NCBI RefSeq assembly: GCF_004362245.1 | Contig: NZ_SNWM01000002.1 | Span: 1,178,001 to 1,242,000, forward strand | Direction: 5' to 3' | From: Pedobacter duraquae | GTDB lineage: Bacteria > Bacteroidota > Bacteroidia > Sphingobacteriales > Sphingobacteriaceae | DNA: 64,000 bases | Shown here: positions 8,845 through 19,016 of the stretch, in pieces | How the letters are laid out: every line of letters starts with the position of its first letter | Numbering within the stretch: the stretch's first letter is position 1 | Translations under genes and position numbers: made by a program | Notes under the pieces: generated by a model | The model's input: only the letters and a program-made list of their open reading frames with translations | Databases searched by the model: none | What the model was told of the DNA's origin: nothing

Positions 8845-9755
8845 TACCAATCTAATAATTCAAGAATTCTGCTCAGATCGTCGTTTGAAACGAAAGGAAT
8901 CTCAATCGCACCTTTACCATTCTGACCTACTTTAAGTTTTACCTTGGTAGCGAATTTCGATGCCAGATCCCGCTGCAGTTTCTGATATTCCGACGAGTTA
9001 GCAGTTTGTTTAATAACGGGTGCAGGCAGAGGCAAAGTATTGAGACTTCTTACAAGCTCTTCCACTTTACGTACAGACAAGCCCTTATCTATAATTTCCT
9101 GATGTAGGAAAAGCTGCTTTGAAGTATCCTCAACACTAATTAAAGCACGTGCGTGACCCATGGATATTTTCTGATCACGGATAGAGATCTGAATAGCCGG
9201 TGGCAATTTAAGCAGACGCAAGTAATTGGTTACCGTAGACCTGTTTTTACCTACCCGCTCTCCCAGTTGATCCTGTTTAAGGTTACATTCATCAAGCATC
9301 CGCTGAAAGCTTAAGGCTACCTCAATAGCATTTAAGTTTTCACGTTGAATATTCTCGATCAACGCCATCTCCAGCATTTGTTGATCATTGGCACCTCTAA
9401 CGTAGGCTGCAATTTGTGTTAAGCCGGCGAGCTTAGATGCTCTTAGCCTGCGTTCGCCAGAAATCAGCTGATATTTATTAGTTCCGTTTTTGCGTACAGT
9501 AATAGGTTGGATCAGACCCTGAACCTTAATCGATTCAGACAATTCATTCAAAGCTACCTGATCAAATTCAGTTCTCGGCTGAAAAGGATTAGTCTCAATG
9601 TCTGCAATATTAATCGTTCCGATATGATTTTCAGTACGCTGTTCTGTTTCACTTACCGGATTTACAGTATTCTTGGGTGGATGCGTCGCATCGTTGTCAT
9701 CCAGGAGTGCGCTCAATCCTCTTCCTAATCCTGTTTTTCGCTGAAAAGACGTCAT
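8844..9755 (-). CDS. parB: Chromosome-partitioning protein ParB
   Basis: A 303-residue ParB/Spo0J-type CTPase clamp that loads at parS sites near the origin. The N-terminal domain has NPFQPRTEFD and the CTP-binding SGERRLRASKLAG. A helix-turn-helix region follows (QLGERVGKNRSTVTNYLRLL), and a C-terminal dimerisation segment ends the protein. The N-terminal GLGRGLSALLDD peptide is the usual ParA-stimulating motif. It lies 11 bp after parA, and its TAA stop overlaps the next gene's ATG as TAATG. I did not spot a clear parS palindrome nearby by eye. Confidence 0.96.
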   Translation of the reverse strand: MTSFQRKTGLGRGLSALLDDNDATHPPKNTVNPVSETEQRTENHIGTINIADIETNPFQPRTEFDQVALNELSESIKVQGLIQPITVRKNGTNKYQLISGERRLRASKLAGLTQIAAYVRGANDQQMLEMALIENIQRENLNAIEVALSFQRMLDECNLKQDQLGERVGKNRSTVTNYLRLLKLPPAIQISIRDQKISMGHARALISVEDTSKQLFLHQEIIDKGLSVRKVEELVRSLNTLPLPAPVIKQTANSSEYQKLQRDLASKFATKVKLKVGQNGKGAIEIPFVSNDDLSRILELLDW

Positions 9756-9766
9756 TCTCTTTAAAT

Positions 9767-10570
9767 TTAAATAGTTGCCGTTGTCAAACCTTCAGTCTCT
9801 TTTACCAGACCATTCTTGCGAACGATCTCTCTGGCAAGGTTCAAATAGTTGATTGCACCTTTACAGTTGGCGTCGTGCATAATTACAGATACACCATAAC
9901 TAGGGGCCTCACTCAAACGGGTGTTACGCTGGATGATCGTTTCAAAAACAAGATCCTGGAAGTGTGTTCTTACTTCATCAACCACCTGGTTAGACAAACG
10001 TAAACGCACATCGTACATTGTTAACAGGATACCTTCAATTTCGAGTTCAGGATTTAACCTGGTTTGAACAATTTTGATGGTATTCAACAATTTACCTAGA
10101 CCTTCCAATGCAAAGTACTCGCATTGTACTGGAATGATCACAGAATCCGCAGCAGTAAGTGCGTTAATTGTAATCAGACCTAACGAAGGTGAACAATCAA
10201 TGATAATAAAATCATAATCGTCCCTGATCTTAGCCAGCACAGCTTTCATTTTATACTCGCGACTGTTCAGGTTGATCATCTCAATCTCGGCTCCAACCAG
10301 ATCAATGTGAGCAGGTAAAAGGTCTAAATTCGGGGTTTCAGTTTTTTGGATAGCTTCTGAAGGCTCAATATCGTTGATGATACATTCGTAAATGCTATTT
10401 TTTATATTCCGTGGATCGAAACCGATACCCGACGTGGAGTTCGCCTGAGGATCTGCATCAACCAACAAAGTTCTGTATTCTAATACGGCTAAACTTGCGG
10501 CTAAATTGATTGCTGAAGTAGTTTTACCTACACCACCTTTCTGATTTGCCAATGCAATAATTTTACTCAT
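9767..10570 (-). CDS. parA: Chromosome-partitioning ATPase ParA (Soj)
   Basis: A 267-residue MinD/ParA-type ATPase that works with ParB to segregate origins. The deviant Walker A motif KGGVGKTTSAINLAASLA is at the N-terminus, DADPQANSTSG supplies the switch-like A' motif, and IIDCSPSLGLITINAL is the Walker B region. Length and sequence are those of chromosomal Soj rather than plasmid ParA proteins with an N-terminal HTH. It is the first gene of the five-gene minus-strand operon; upstream is a 185-bp region shared with a divergent flavin reductase gene. Confidence 0.96.
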   Translation of the reverse strand: MSKIIALANQKGGVGKTTSAINLAASLAVLEYRTLLVDADPQANSTSGIGFDPRNIKNSIYECIINDIEPSEAIQKTETPNLDLLPAHIDLVGAEIEMINLNSREYKMKAVLAKIRDDYDFIIIDCSPSLGLITINALTAADSVIIPVQCEYFALEGLGKLLNTIKIVQTRLNPELEIEGILLTMYDVRLRLSNQVVDEVRTHFQDLVFETIIQRNTRLSEAPSYGVSVIMHDANCKGAINYLNLAREIVRKNGLVKETEGLTTATI

Positions 10571-10642
10571 CTATCTTCTTAAAAATTATCAATTAATTAT
10601 CTGAGGCTTCTTTTTTGTAGCTGATTTTATGTTTAAAAATGC

Positions 10643-10650
10643 TATTTTTG
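10643..10650 (+). promoter_or_regulatory. Possible -7 box for the FMN reductase gene
   Basis: TATTTTTG fits TAnnTTTG exactly. It lies about 105 bp upstream of the ATG at 10756, in the divergent region between parA and the reductase. A -33 element at the right spacing is not obvious, and AT-rich DNA gives this match by chance fairly often. Confidence 0.3.
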
Positions 10651-10755
10651 TATCTATTCAGGCACTTTTTAACAGTTAGCTAAGATACGAACTAAAAGGC
10701 AATTTTAGCAGGAATGGTTCAACTGTTTTAAACATCTTATTAACAATCCGGATAC

Positions 10756-11277
10756 ATGATAACCATTATTTCAGGCACCAACAGACCCAATAGTAATACG
10801 CTGAAAGTAGCAAAATATTATCAGAAGGCTTTACAGCTTAAAGGCGTGACGTCCAATATCCTGAGCATGGAGTCACTCCCCGCCACACTGATCGCCTCTG
10901 ATCTATATGGCAACCGCAGCAATGAGTTTGCTGCTATCCAGGAATTGGTTACCGCAAGCACGAAATTCCTGTTTGTGATTCCAGAATACAATGGGAGTTT
11001 CCCGGGCGTCCTAAAAACCTTTATTGATGCCTGTGATTTCCCAGATAGTTTTTATGATAAGAAAGCTGCCTTAACAGGTATTTCATCCGGAAAGTACGGA
11101 AACATCCGGGGTATTGATCATTTTTCGGGAATTTGCGGGTACTTACATTTGAACGTACTGCCATTAAGACTCCATATTCCAGCGATAAAAACTGAGTTTG
11201 ATGAGCATGGTGATTTCTTTAAGGAAGACACCTTAAAGTTTACAAATGATCAGATCGATAAGTTTATTGCTTTTTAA
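10756..11277 (+). CDS. NADPH-dependent FMN reductase family protein
   Basis: A 173-residue flavodoxin-fold protein. IISGTNRPNSNTLKVAKYY is the phosphate-binding loop for FMN, and FVIPEYNGSFPGVLKTFIDA is the second FMN-contacting loop, both standard for NADPH-dependent FMN/quinone or azo reductases. It is cytoplasmic with no signal peptide. The physiological substrate cannot be deduced. It is divergent from parA, and its TAA stop abuts the TGA of the following minus-strand gene with no spacer. Confidence 0.9.
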   Translation: MITIISGTNRPNSNTLKVAKYYQKALQLKGVTSNILSMESLPATLIASDLYGNRSNEFAAIQELVTASTKFLFVIPEYNGSFPGVLKTFIDACDFPDSFYDKKAALTGISSGKYGNIRGIDHFSGICGYLHLNVLPLRLHIPAIKTEFDEHGDFFKEDTLKFTNDQIDKFIAF

Positions 11278-11733
11278 TCAGACCCCAAAACCGGTCCAGG
11301 TAACTCCTTCATTACCAAAAACGAAATAACCAGGATATAGCATCTCCGCAAGATCCTCCAATGCTGCCACCATGCCTGCAGGATCAGTATCATCAAGCTG
11401 ATGATCATCAAACAGATAAACCCTGTTGTAGGTTACCGCCGGCCATTCGCTGCTCAGCATCGCCGGTACCACGCCCATCATTTCAAGCATGCCGACCCCA
11501 GCTTCCTGATAAATCAAAACTTTTGCTTCAAATGGATCGATCTGCATAATTCCACCGGCAGCCTCTATCAAAGTCTTTAAGCTACCGCTGATCTCATTAT
11601 CAGTAGTCAGACAAATTACGGGCACCTTATCCATAAACTTGATCTTATGCTGGATGATATCTACCCGTTCCTGAAGCTCCTCACGCAAAACCTCGTCAGT
11701 CACATTATTTATCACCTCATTTAAAAAAGACAT
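11278..11733 (-). CDS. Unrecognised protein, possibly related to a metal/cobalamin-binding lobe
   Basis: A 151-residue acidic protein without signal peptide or membrane helix. I do not recognise it with confidence. KIKFMDKVPVICLTTDNEI followed later by YNRVYLFDDHQLDDTDP and VAALEDLAEMLYPGYF recalls the C-terminal lobe of BtuF/TroA-type binding proteins, where a strand-rich start is followed by a residue run ending in AELLHP. Here there is no export signal, so it would act in the cytoplasm. It lies tail to tail with the flavin reductase and head to head with the ABC binding lipoprotein gene. Composition looks like its neighbours, so the gene itself is probably real. Confidence 0.65.
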   Translation of the reverse strand: MSFLNEVINNVTDEVLREELQERVDIIQHKIKFMDKVPVICLTTDNEISGSLKTLIEAAGGIMQIDPFEAKVLIYQEAGVGMLEMMGVVPAMLSSEWPAVTYNRVYLFDDHQLDDTDPAGMVAALEDLAEMLYPGYFVFGNEGVTWTGFGV

Positions 11734-11777
11734 ACTGATTATTTATTACTTTGTGCAAAATTACTATTCCTGAACAG

Positions 11778-13409
11778 ATGAACCGTATTATTCCACATAT
11801 TTTTTGGGGATTCCTGATGCTGGGCCTTGCCGGTTGCAGCAGATCATCAGATACCGGCAATAAAAAAGTATTCAATTTCAATATCGACCAGAACCTGACT
11901 TCCATGGATCCGGCTTTTGCCCGAAACCAGAATGCGGTATGGATGATTAACCAGATCTACAACGGACTGGTGCAGATCGACAGCAACCTGAACACTATGC
12001 CTTGCATTGCAAAATCCTGGGAAATAGCACACAATGGAATGGAATACACCTTTCATCTGCGTAATGATGTATATTTCCAGGACGACCCACTCTTCAAGAA
12101 TGGAAAAGGACGTAAGGTAGTCGCAGCAGATTTCACGTATAGCTTCTACCGCCTGATCGACCCCAGAGTTGCGTCTTCCGGAGGATGGATATTTAGCGAC
12201 AAAGTAAAAGACCAGCGGAGCTTTGAGGCTGTAAACGACAGCACATTCACGATCCACCTTACAAAACCATTTCCCGCTTTCATGAAACTACTTACTCATC
12301 AATATTGTTCGGTGGTACCAAAAGAAGTGGTAGAGCACTATGGCAAGGATTTCAGGAGTCACCCGGTAGGCACGGGCCCTTTCAGGCTTAAACACTGGAA
12401 AGAAGATGAGATCCTTGTACTTTTAAAAAATGAGCATTATTGGGAAAAGGACGGTAATCATCAGCTACCCTATCTTGATGCCGTTAAAGTAACTTTCATC
12501 ACCGATAAACAGAGCGCCTTTATGAATTTTCTAAAAAAGGAACTGGACTTTTTTGATAAGGTTGACGGGAGTTATCGCGATGATATCCTGACCAAGAGCG
12601 GTAAGATGACTGCTAAGTACAAGGGCAAATTCCAACTCACCAAAAAACCATATCTCTGCACAGAATATATTGGTATATTGGTGGATACCTCCAAGAGCAA
12701 TGTTAAGCATTCGCCGCTGAGGATTAAAAAAATAAGGCAGGCAATTCAATATGCGATAGACAAACCAAAGCTGATCAAATACCTTAGAAATGGTATCGGT
12801 ATTCCAGGAACTTCAGGATTTATGCCCGCGGGTATGCCCGGTTTCGACAGCACCATTGTTAAAGGCTATCACTATAATCCTGCTAAAGCGGCACAGTTGC
12901 TTGCCGAAGCTGGATATCCTAACGGCAAAGGAATGCCACAGATCATATTGAGCACATCTACTACCTATAAAGACCTGATTGAATTTGTCCAAAATGAACT
13001 TGCCGCTATCGGTATTCCAGTAAAAGTTGATGTTACCCCTACCGCCAGTTTAAGAGAGCTGATGTCAAAAAATGCAGTAAACTTTTTCAGGGGATCCTGG
13101 ATAGCCGACTATCCGGATGCAGAGAATTATCTGGCCGTGTTTTATTCGCACAATAAGGTTCCATTGGGGCCTAACTATACCGGATATTTTAATGCAGCAT
13201 ACGACCGTTTATTTGAACAGAGCTATTACGAGGCCGATGCTAAAAAACGCTATGCGCTTTACCAGCAAATGGACAATATGGTTATGGAGAATGGGAATAT
13301 GATTCCTTTGTTTTATGATGAGAGTGTGGTGATGTTGCAGAACAACATCACCGGTTACCCTCAAAACCCTTTAAATCTGATGATCTTAAAAAGAGTACAG
13401 AAGAAATAG
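11778..13409 (+). CDS. Peptide/nickel-type ABC transporter substrate-binding lipoprotein
   Basis: About 543 residues from the ATG at 11778. An earlier in-frame ATG at 11751 would add nine residues ahead of the signal peptide and is less likely. The N-terminus MNRIIPHIFWGFLMLGLAGC is a lipoprotein signal with the lipobox cysteine at the end. The rest is an SBP_bac_5 (OppA/DppA-like) protein: NLTSMDPAFARN, YTFHLRNDVYFQDDPLF, VGTGPFRLKHW. It should bind oligopeptides or similar solutes at the membrane surface. No permease or ATPase gene is adjacent, so it is an orphan here; such orphans may serve sensing or share a distant transporter. Confidence 0.9.
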   Translation: MNRIIPHIFWGFLMLGLAGCSRSSDTGNKKVFNFNIDQNLTSMDPAFARNQNAVWMINQIYNGLVQIDSNLNTMPCIAKSWEIAHNGMEYTFHLRNDVYFQDDPLFKNGKGRKVVAADFTYSFYRLIDPRVASSGGWIFSDKVKDQRSFEAVNDSTFTIHLTKPFPAFMKLLTHQYCSVVPKEVVEHYGKDFRSHPVGTGPFRLKHWKEDEILVLLKNEHYWEKDGNHQLPYLDAVKVTFITDKQSAFMNFLKKELDFFDKVDGSYRDDILTKSGKMTAKYKGKFQLTKKPYLCTEYIGILVDTSKSNVKHSPLRIKKIRQAIQYAIDKPKLIKYLRNGIGIPGTSGFMPAGMPGFDSTIVKGYHYNPAKAAQLLAEAGYPNGKGMPQIILSTSTTYKDLIEFVQNELAAIGIPVKVDVTPTASLRELMSKNAVNFFRGSWIADYPDAENYLAVFYSHNKVPLGPNYTGYFNAAYDRLFEQSYYEADAKKRYALYQQMDNMVMENGNMIPLFYDESVVMLQNNITGYPQNPLNLMILKRVQKK

Positions 13410-13410
13410 G

Positions 13411-15825
13411 TTATTTACCCTGGCCGCCCATTTGGCCACCTTGTTGCTGCTCACCTTGTTTTAAGTCGTCGTTAGTGATTTTCTTTTTCTTAGGCTGTGC
13501 ATTGTAATTGATCTTGCCGAAGTTGTAGCTGAAATTCAAACCGAATGAACGGATCGGATAGTAGACGTTTGTGCTTTGCACGAAACTTGGGCTACTGTTT
13601 TTGTTTTCAATATGCAAATCACGAGCAAAGATGTTGAATACATTGATACCCACAGTTGCTTTCTTCTTCATGATGTCTTTTTTAAGCGCAGCACCGTAAA
13701 AAGCCATCGCACCACTTGTGCCCTGGAAGCTTCTTCTTTTACCATTATAAACCCCAAAGACCTCTGTGTTCCACCCACCTGTAAAAGCGATTGCCGAGCG
13801 CATAAATGCAGTATAGTTAGCGTAAACGCCAGTGCTCACCTGAGTATCAGGATTAATTACCTCATATGAGTTGATGCTGAAGTTCCCCATTAACGTCCAT
13901 TTTGGCAATGGGTTATAGGAAGCAAAAACATTAGATCCGTACGATTTACTTGTACCGACGTTAAAATAAGTAGTTAATTTTTGCGCTGGAGTAAATACGC
14001 TTTCGATTACATCTTTTGTGTTTCTATAGTATACTGAAGCATTAATTACAGATCCTTTAATATAAGTGGAGTAACTTAACTCCATCAGATCGGTAAGTTC
14101 CGGACTTAATGCAGGGTTACCTCTGCGCTGATTTTCAGGGTCACTATCGTCAAGGAACGGGTTCAAATAAAACAAGCTTGGACGTTGCATCCTTCTGTTA
14201 TAACTCAGCTTTAAACTGGTCATTTGAGACAATGCCTGAGATACGATTACACTTGGAAAAAGATTGAAGTAATCGTTTTTAAAATTAAGACTGGAACCTG
14301 CAACACCACTGATGTCGGTATATTCTGCACGCAAACCACCTTTAACACTTGTTGCTTTGGCTACTTTGAAACTTAATACACCATACGCGGCACCAACATT
14401 CTGATCATAGTCGAAGTTTTGGTTGGTATTCTGATACTTACTTTCTATCGTTCTGAAAACACCTTTTAATCCTGTTTCCAAAATTACTGTTTTCGAAAAC
14501 GGATAGGTATAATCCCCCTGTGCTGTGTATTCGTTGTTCTTACCTGTGTTGTTACCCAGGATAGTTACCGTTGGCAATGTTGCAAATACGTTTCTTGTAT
14601 TGAAGTCATTGGTATTTCTACCGAATGATGCCTGTCCTGAGATCGCGAGTTCTTCGCCTTCTTTTTTAGTTGTTCTCCTGTAATCTGCACTCCAGTCAAC
14701 ATTACTCATCGACCCTTCGTTCTTGGTGATCCGTTCATAGTTTGTTGTTCCGGCAGGTGCAGTGCTAATTACGTTTAGTGAACCATCAGAACCGTTCTCA
14801 AATTTATTGAACTTGATATTAGTGGAGAAGCTATTGTAGTTGTTAAAGTCATAATCGGCACCAACGCTTCCGTTATAACCCCATCTTTTTGCTTTTGTAT
14901 AACCATCTTGTGTAAGAATTGTATTTTGAGCGATGTTCTGGTTGAGGATGCTGATTCTGGTATCCTGAGGTATTGCATACTGTACACCTACATTACTGGT
15001 AAATCCTAGACGACCTTGTTTGGCATTCAGACTAAAAGTACCATTGTTTTGACGGGTACCTGCAGATGCATTTACAGATCCATTTACCCCTTGAGCTGTT
15101 TTTTTCTTTGTAATGATGTTGATGATACCACCAGATCCCTCTGCATCATATTTTGCCGAAGGGCTGGTAATTACTTCAATACTCTTAATCTGCTCCGCAG
15201 GAATCATTTTTAATGCATCAGCAACGCTGTTTGCCATGGTCCCTGAAGGCTTGCCATTGATCAGTACACGGACTTGAGAACTTCCTCTTAAAGATACGTT
15301 CCCGTCCATATCTACTGATAACATCGGTACTTTACGCATTACATCACCTGCCGTTCCGCCTGCGATGGTTACATCCTGCTCAGCGTTGTAAACAAGCTTA
15401 TCGATCTTATTTTCTACCAATGCTTTCTGGCCTGTAATCTGCACTTCCTGAAGATCATTTGAAGATGGTGACAGATAAATTGTTCCTGCATTGAGGTCTG
15501 GCTTTTCAGGTGTTGTTTTTACCAGTACTGTTTTGTTTTTATAACCCACAAAGCCTATAGACAGCTTATATTGATCTGGTGAAACATTCTGAATCGAGAT
15601 CTTTCCTTTTTCGTCAGTCAGGCCACCGTTAACTGATTTATTATCCTTAACACGGATTAGAGATGCACTCGCATAATCAACAGGTTTTTTTGTTACCGAG
15701 TCTAATATCAATGCCGAAATCCTTCCGGTCACCGTTACTTTAGTGGTACCTCCTCCTACTCCAAATTGCGCTTTAGCAGTCGCAATACTGAACAGGGCCA
15801 CACACAATAGTATCATTCGTTTCAT
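13411..15825 (-). CDS. Outer-membrane beta-barrel protein with carboxypeptidase-regulatory-like and plug domains
   Basis: An 804-residue exported protein (signal peptide MKRMILLCVALFSIATAKA). An N-terminal CarboxypepD_reg-like domain (about 30-120: SALILDSVTKKPVDYASASL) is followed by a TonB-plug-like domain (SLRGSSQVRVLINGKP, GGIINIITKKK) and a long barrel of the OMP_b-brl_3 type. It ends in a glutamine/glycine-rich tail, so the classic C-terminal aromatic of an assembled barrel is not terminal. It is probably a TonB-dependent receptor-like protein for an unknown ligand; no SusD partner is adjacent. Its stop lies 1 bp from that of the convergent lipoprotein gene. Confidence 0.88.
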   Translation of the reverse strand: MKRMILLCVALFSIATAKAQFGVGGGTTKVTVTGRISALILDSVTKKPVDYASASLIRVKDNKSVNGGLTDEKGKISIQNVSPDQYKLSIGFVGYKNKTVLVKTTPEKPDLNAGTIYLSPSSNDLQEVQITGQKALVENKIDKLVYNAEQDVTIAGGTAGDVMRKVPMLSVDMDGNVSLRGSSQVRVLINGKPSGTMANSVADALKMIPAEQIKSIEVITSPSAKYDAEGSGGIINIITKKKTAQGVNGSVNASAGTRQNNGTFSLNAKQGRLGFTSNVGVQYAIPQDTRISILNQNIAQNTILTQDGYTKAKRWGYNGSVGADYDFNNYNSFSTNIKFNKFENGSDGSLNVISTAPAGTTNYERITKNEGSMSNVDWSADYRRTTKKEGEELAISGQASFGRNTNDFNTRNVFATLPTVTILGNNTGKNNEYTAQGDYTYPFSKTVILETGLKGVFRTIESKYQNTNQNFDYDQNVGAAYGVLSFKVAKATSVKGGLRAEYTDISGVAGSSLNFKNDYFNLFPSVIVSQALSQMTSLKLSYNRRMQRPSLFYLNPFLDDSDPENQRRGNPALSPELTDLMELSYSTYIKGSVINASVYYRNTKDVIESVFTPAQKLTTYFNVGTSKSYGSNVFASYNPLPKWTLMGNFSINSYEVINPDTQVSTGVYANYTAFMRSAIAFTGGWNTEVFGVYNGKRRSFQGTSGAMAFYGAALKKDIMKKKATVGINVFNIFARDLHIENKNSSPSFVQSTNVYYPIRSFGLNFSYNFGKINYNAQPKKKKITNDDLKQGEQQQGGQMGGQGK

Positions 15826-15952
15826 AATCGATTTGTATAATTTACTGAGATTAGTCTGTGCAAGGTCGTTTTTGTTACACCCCTTAAGGAGTAAAAGATG
15901 ACGACCGGTCGAAAATTCGGGGTAAAAGGCAGATTATGACCGGCAAAAAAAA

Positions 15953-15977
15953 ATGCATCAGCGGAAAACTGATGCAT
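15953..15977 (-). terminator. Intrinsic terminator of leuS
   Basis: Perfect 9-bp arms ATGCATCAG and CTGATGCAT enclose a 7-nt loop. Read on the minus strand they are followed by a run of eight T, 20-odd bp after the leuS stop. Confidence 0.88.
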
Positions 15978-15999
15978 TTAACAAGGAATTTATGGTAGT

Positions 16000-18786
16000 C
16001 TAGATCACGATGTTCACGATCCGTCCTTTAACAACGATCATCTTTTTAGGGGCTTTTCCTTCCAGATATTTTTGCACCTGCTCATCGGCAAGAACATATT
16101 GTTCTACTGCAGGAATGTCAAGGCTTAAGCTGATGTTCAGATTCAGCCTGGTCTTACCATTAAACGATATCGGGTAGCTAAATTCGTCCTCAACCAAATA
16201 CTCAGGCACGAAAACAGGATATTTTGCATACGATAGTGATCCTGCAGGATTTCCCAACAACTGCCACAACTCCTCGCAGATGTGGGGTGCATAAGACGCC
16301 AACACGACGACAAGGTTTTCCAGAACCTGCTTATTGTTTGACTTCAAATCTGTGAGCTCATTTACGGCGATCATAAAACTAGAAACTGAAGTATTGAACG
16401 AGAACCGCTCAATATCGTCCTGTACCTTTTTAATAATTTTGTGCAGGGTCTTCAGTTCAGCTTTAGAAGGCTCAGCGTCAGAAACATTAAATTCCCATGC
16501 TTCATTATGGAACAACCTCCAGAACTTGCGCAAGAATTTAAAGACACCTTCAATACCGTTTGTATTCCATGGTTTGCTTTGCTCCAGCGGACCCAAAAAC
16601 ATCTCATACATACGCAGCGTATCTGCACCGTAATTTTCGATCAGTACATCAGGATTAACGACATTGTACAGGGATTTAGACATTTTCTCCACTTCAACAC
16701 CGCAGATATAATGTCCATTTTCCAGAATAAACTCAGCATCTGCAAACTCAGGCCTAAAAAGTTTAAACTTCTCAATATCAAGAATTTCGTTATCTACAAT
16801 ATTTACATCTACATGCAGGGCGGTAGTTTTATATTGATTTTTAAGTCCGTGAGAAACCAGGGTATTGGTAGCTTTACCATCGGCTTCAATTACACGGTAA
16901 ACTAAGTTACTGCGCCCCAGGATCATACCCTGGTTAATTAACTTTTTAAATGGCTCTTCCTCATTCACATAGCCCATATCTTTCAGGAATTTATTCCAGA
17001 AACGGCTATATAACAGGTGTCCTGTTGCGTGCTCAGAACCACCAATATATAAATCAACATCCTTCCAGTAGCTTACAGCCTCTTCTGAAGCAAAGCGATC
17101 AGGATTCATGGCATCCATATAACGGTACCAATACCAGCTGGATCCTGCCCATCCGGGCATTGTACTCAGTTCGTAGGTATACTGATCTTCGTAGCTCCAA
17201 CTTTCTGCGCGTCCTAGGGGAGGTTCGCCGCTTTCTGTAGGCAGATATTTATCGACTTCAGGTAACAATAGAGGCAGTTCTTCTTCCTTGATAAGGTAAG
17301 GTAACCCGTCTTTAAAATATACGGGGATTGGCTCTCCCCAATAGCGCTGGCGACCAAAAATTGCATCGCGCATGCGGTAATTTATTTTTGCTTTACCCAG
17401 ATTTTGCGCTTCCAACCAACTGTTGATTGCAGGAATAGCTTCAGCGTAAGTCATACCGGTAATAAATCCTGAATTGATATATTTCCCCTCTTTAGTTGGA
17501 TCAGCCTGTTCGGCAATATTGGTTTGTGAATCCAGAATCTGGACCACCGGCAGGCCAAAGTGCTTAGCAAATAACCAGTCGCGCTGATCTCCACTCGGCA
17601 CGCCCATTACAGCTCCGGTTCCATATCCGGCAAGTACGTAATCAGCAATCCACAGCTGTACTTTTTCTCCGGTGATCGGGTTCAATACGTAGCTACCTGT
17701 AAAGGCTCCCGATACTGTTTTGGTATCAGACATCCTGTCCAGTTCAGATTTCTTTTTAGTCTGGGCGATATACCCGTTAACAGCATCTGCCTGAGCTGCC
17801 GTTGTCAATGTACTTACCAGCTCATGTTCAGGCGCGAGCACCAGGAAAGAAACACCAAAGATGGTATCCACACGGGTGGTAAAAACCTCAATAAAACCTT
17901 CATTTTCCGCAATAGGGAACTTAACACTGGCACCAACACTCTTACCAATCCAGTTACGCTGCATCTCTTTTACAGGCTCAGGCCAGTCAATCGTATTCAA
18001 TCCTTGCAACAGGCGCTCTGCGTATGCAGAGATGCGCATGCTCCATTGCATCATTTTTTTCTGTTCTACGGGGTGCCCTCCTCTTTCAGAGTATCCTTCC
18101 TTAACCTCATCATTAGCAAGCACGGTACCCAGTGCCGCGCACCAGTTTACAGTACTCTCACGCAGATAGGTCAAACGGTATTTCAATAGAATAATTTGCT
18201 TTTCTTCAGGCGTCATCGTGGCCCAGTCGCTAGGCATAAAGGAAACAACATCCTCATCGCACACCGCCTTAACATCAGCATTACCCGCGGCATTGAATTT
18301 CTCAATCAGGGTGGTGATATCTTCAGCGCGGTCTGTTTCCAGATTGTACCATGAATTGAACAGTAACATAAAGATCCACTGTGTCCATTTGTAATAGCCG
18401 GGTTCACTGGTTCTCACTTCTCTCGACCAGTCGAATGAAAATCCGATTTGATCTAGTTGACGGCGGTAGGTTGCGATATTTGCTGTTGTTGTTACTGCCG
18501 GATGCTGACCAGTTTGTATTGCGTATTGTTCTGCAGGAAGGCCAAAAGAATCGTAGCCCATCGGGTGTAACACATTGAAGCCTTTGAGTCTTTTATATCT
18601 TGAAAAGATGTCTGATGCAATATAACCCAGGGGATGGCCTACATGCAAACCGGCACCTGAGGGGTATGGGAACATATCAAGCACATAAAACTTAGGTTTA
18701 TCAGAAGTAGCTTCTGCTTTAAATGTCTGGTTTTGAGCCCAGAAGCCCTGCCACTTTTTCTCTATTTCTTTAAATTGGTAATCCAT
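16000..18786 (-). CDS. leuS: Leucyl-tRNA synthetase
   Basis: A 928-residue class I aminoacyl-tRNA synthetase charging tRNA-Leu. Both class I signatures are visible: the HIGH-type motif in [16 protein letters not shown] near the N-terminus, and KMSKS in [16 protein letters not shown] in the C-terminal third. A large CP1 editing insertion lies between them ([19 protein letters not shown]). The length is normal for bacteria. Start [13 protein letters not shown] is the standard N-terminus. It is transcribed alone, with its own terminator downstream. Confidence 0.98.
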   Translation of the reverse strand: MDYQFKEIEKKWQGFWAQNQTFKAEATSDKPKFYVLDMFPYPSGAGLHVGHPLGYIASDIFSRYKRLKGFNVLHPMGYDSFGLPAEQYAIQTGQHPAVTTTANIATYRRQLDQIGFSFDWSREVRTSEPGYYKWTQWIFMLLFNSWYNLETDRAEDITTLIEKFNAAGNADVKAVCDEDVVSFMPSDWATMTPEEKQIILLKYRLTYLRESTVNWCAALGTVLANDEVKEGYSERGGHPVEQKKMMQWSMRISAYAERLLQGLNTIDWPEPVKEMQRNWIGKSVGASVKFPIAENEGFIEVFTTRVDTIFGVSFLVLAPEHELVSTLTTAAQADAVNGYIAQTKKKSELDRMSDTKTVSGAFTGSYVLNPITGEKVQLWIADYVLAGYGTGAVMGVPSGDQRDWLFAKHFGLPVVQILDSQTNIAEQADPTKEGKYINSGFITGMTYAEAIPAINSWLEAQNLGKAKINYRMRDAIFGRQRYWGEPIPVYFKDGLPYLIKEEELPLLLPEVDKYLPTESGEPPLGRAESWSYEDQYTYELSTMPGWAGSSWYWYRYMDAMNPDRFASEEAVSYWKDVDLYIGGSEHATGHLLYSRFWNKFLKDMGYVNEEEPFKKLINQGMILGRSNLVYRVIEADGKATNTLVSHGLKNQYKTTALHVDVNIVDNEILDIEKFKLFRPEFADAEFILENGHYICGVEVEKMSKSLYNVVNPDVLIENYGADTLRMYEMFLGPLEQSKPWNTNGIEGVFKFLRKFWRLFHNEAWEFNVSDAEPSKAELKTLHKIIKKVQDDIERFSFNTSVSSFMIAVNELTDLKSNNKQVLENLVVVLASYAPHICEELWQLLGNPAGSLSYAKYPVFVPEYLVEDEFSYPISFNGKTRLNLNISLSLDIPAVEQYVLADEQVQKYLEGKAPKKMIVVKGRIVNIVI

Positions 18787-19016
18787 TACGACTGTTTTCC
18801 TTTATACAGCGCGAAAATAACGAAATAATTGACCAAAGCCGAAACAGAAGCGTGCTTTGTTAATATCCAGGAATGTTAAATTGTGTTAAGGTTTTTGACG
18901 GCAAACCATTTATTTAGACATTCGTTATAGGTTTAGGTATAAAACAGGATAAAAAGCCTTATTATTTATTTAAGTTGCTTATATTTTTTATTTTCGCAAA
19001 ACATAAATAGAACTAC

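Noticed and set aside
8844-10755. parS site near parAB
   Set aside because: No convincing centromere palindrome (GTTCCACGTGGAAC-like) was found by eye; the sites may be elsewhere.
15840-15952. Gene or riboswitch between the beta-barrel gene and the leuS terminator
   Set aside because: Only short, stop-interrupted frames and no stable structure other than the leuS terminator were seen.
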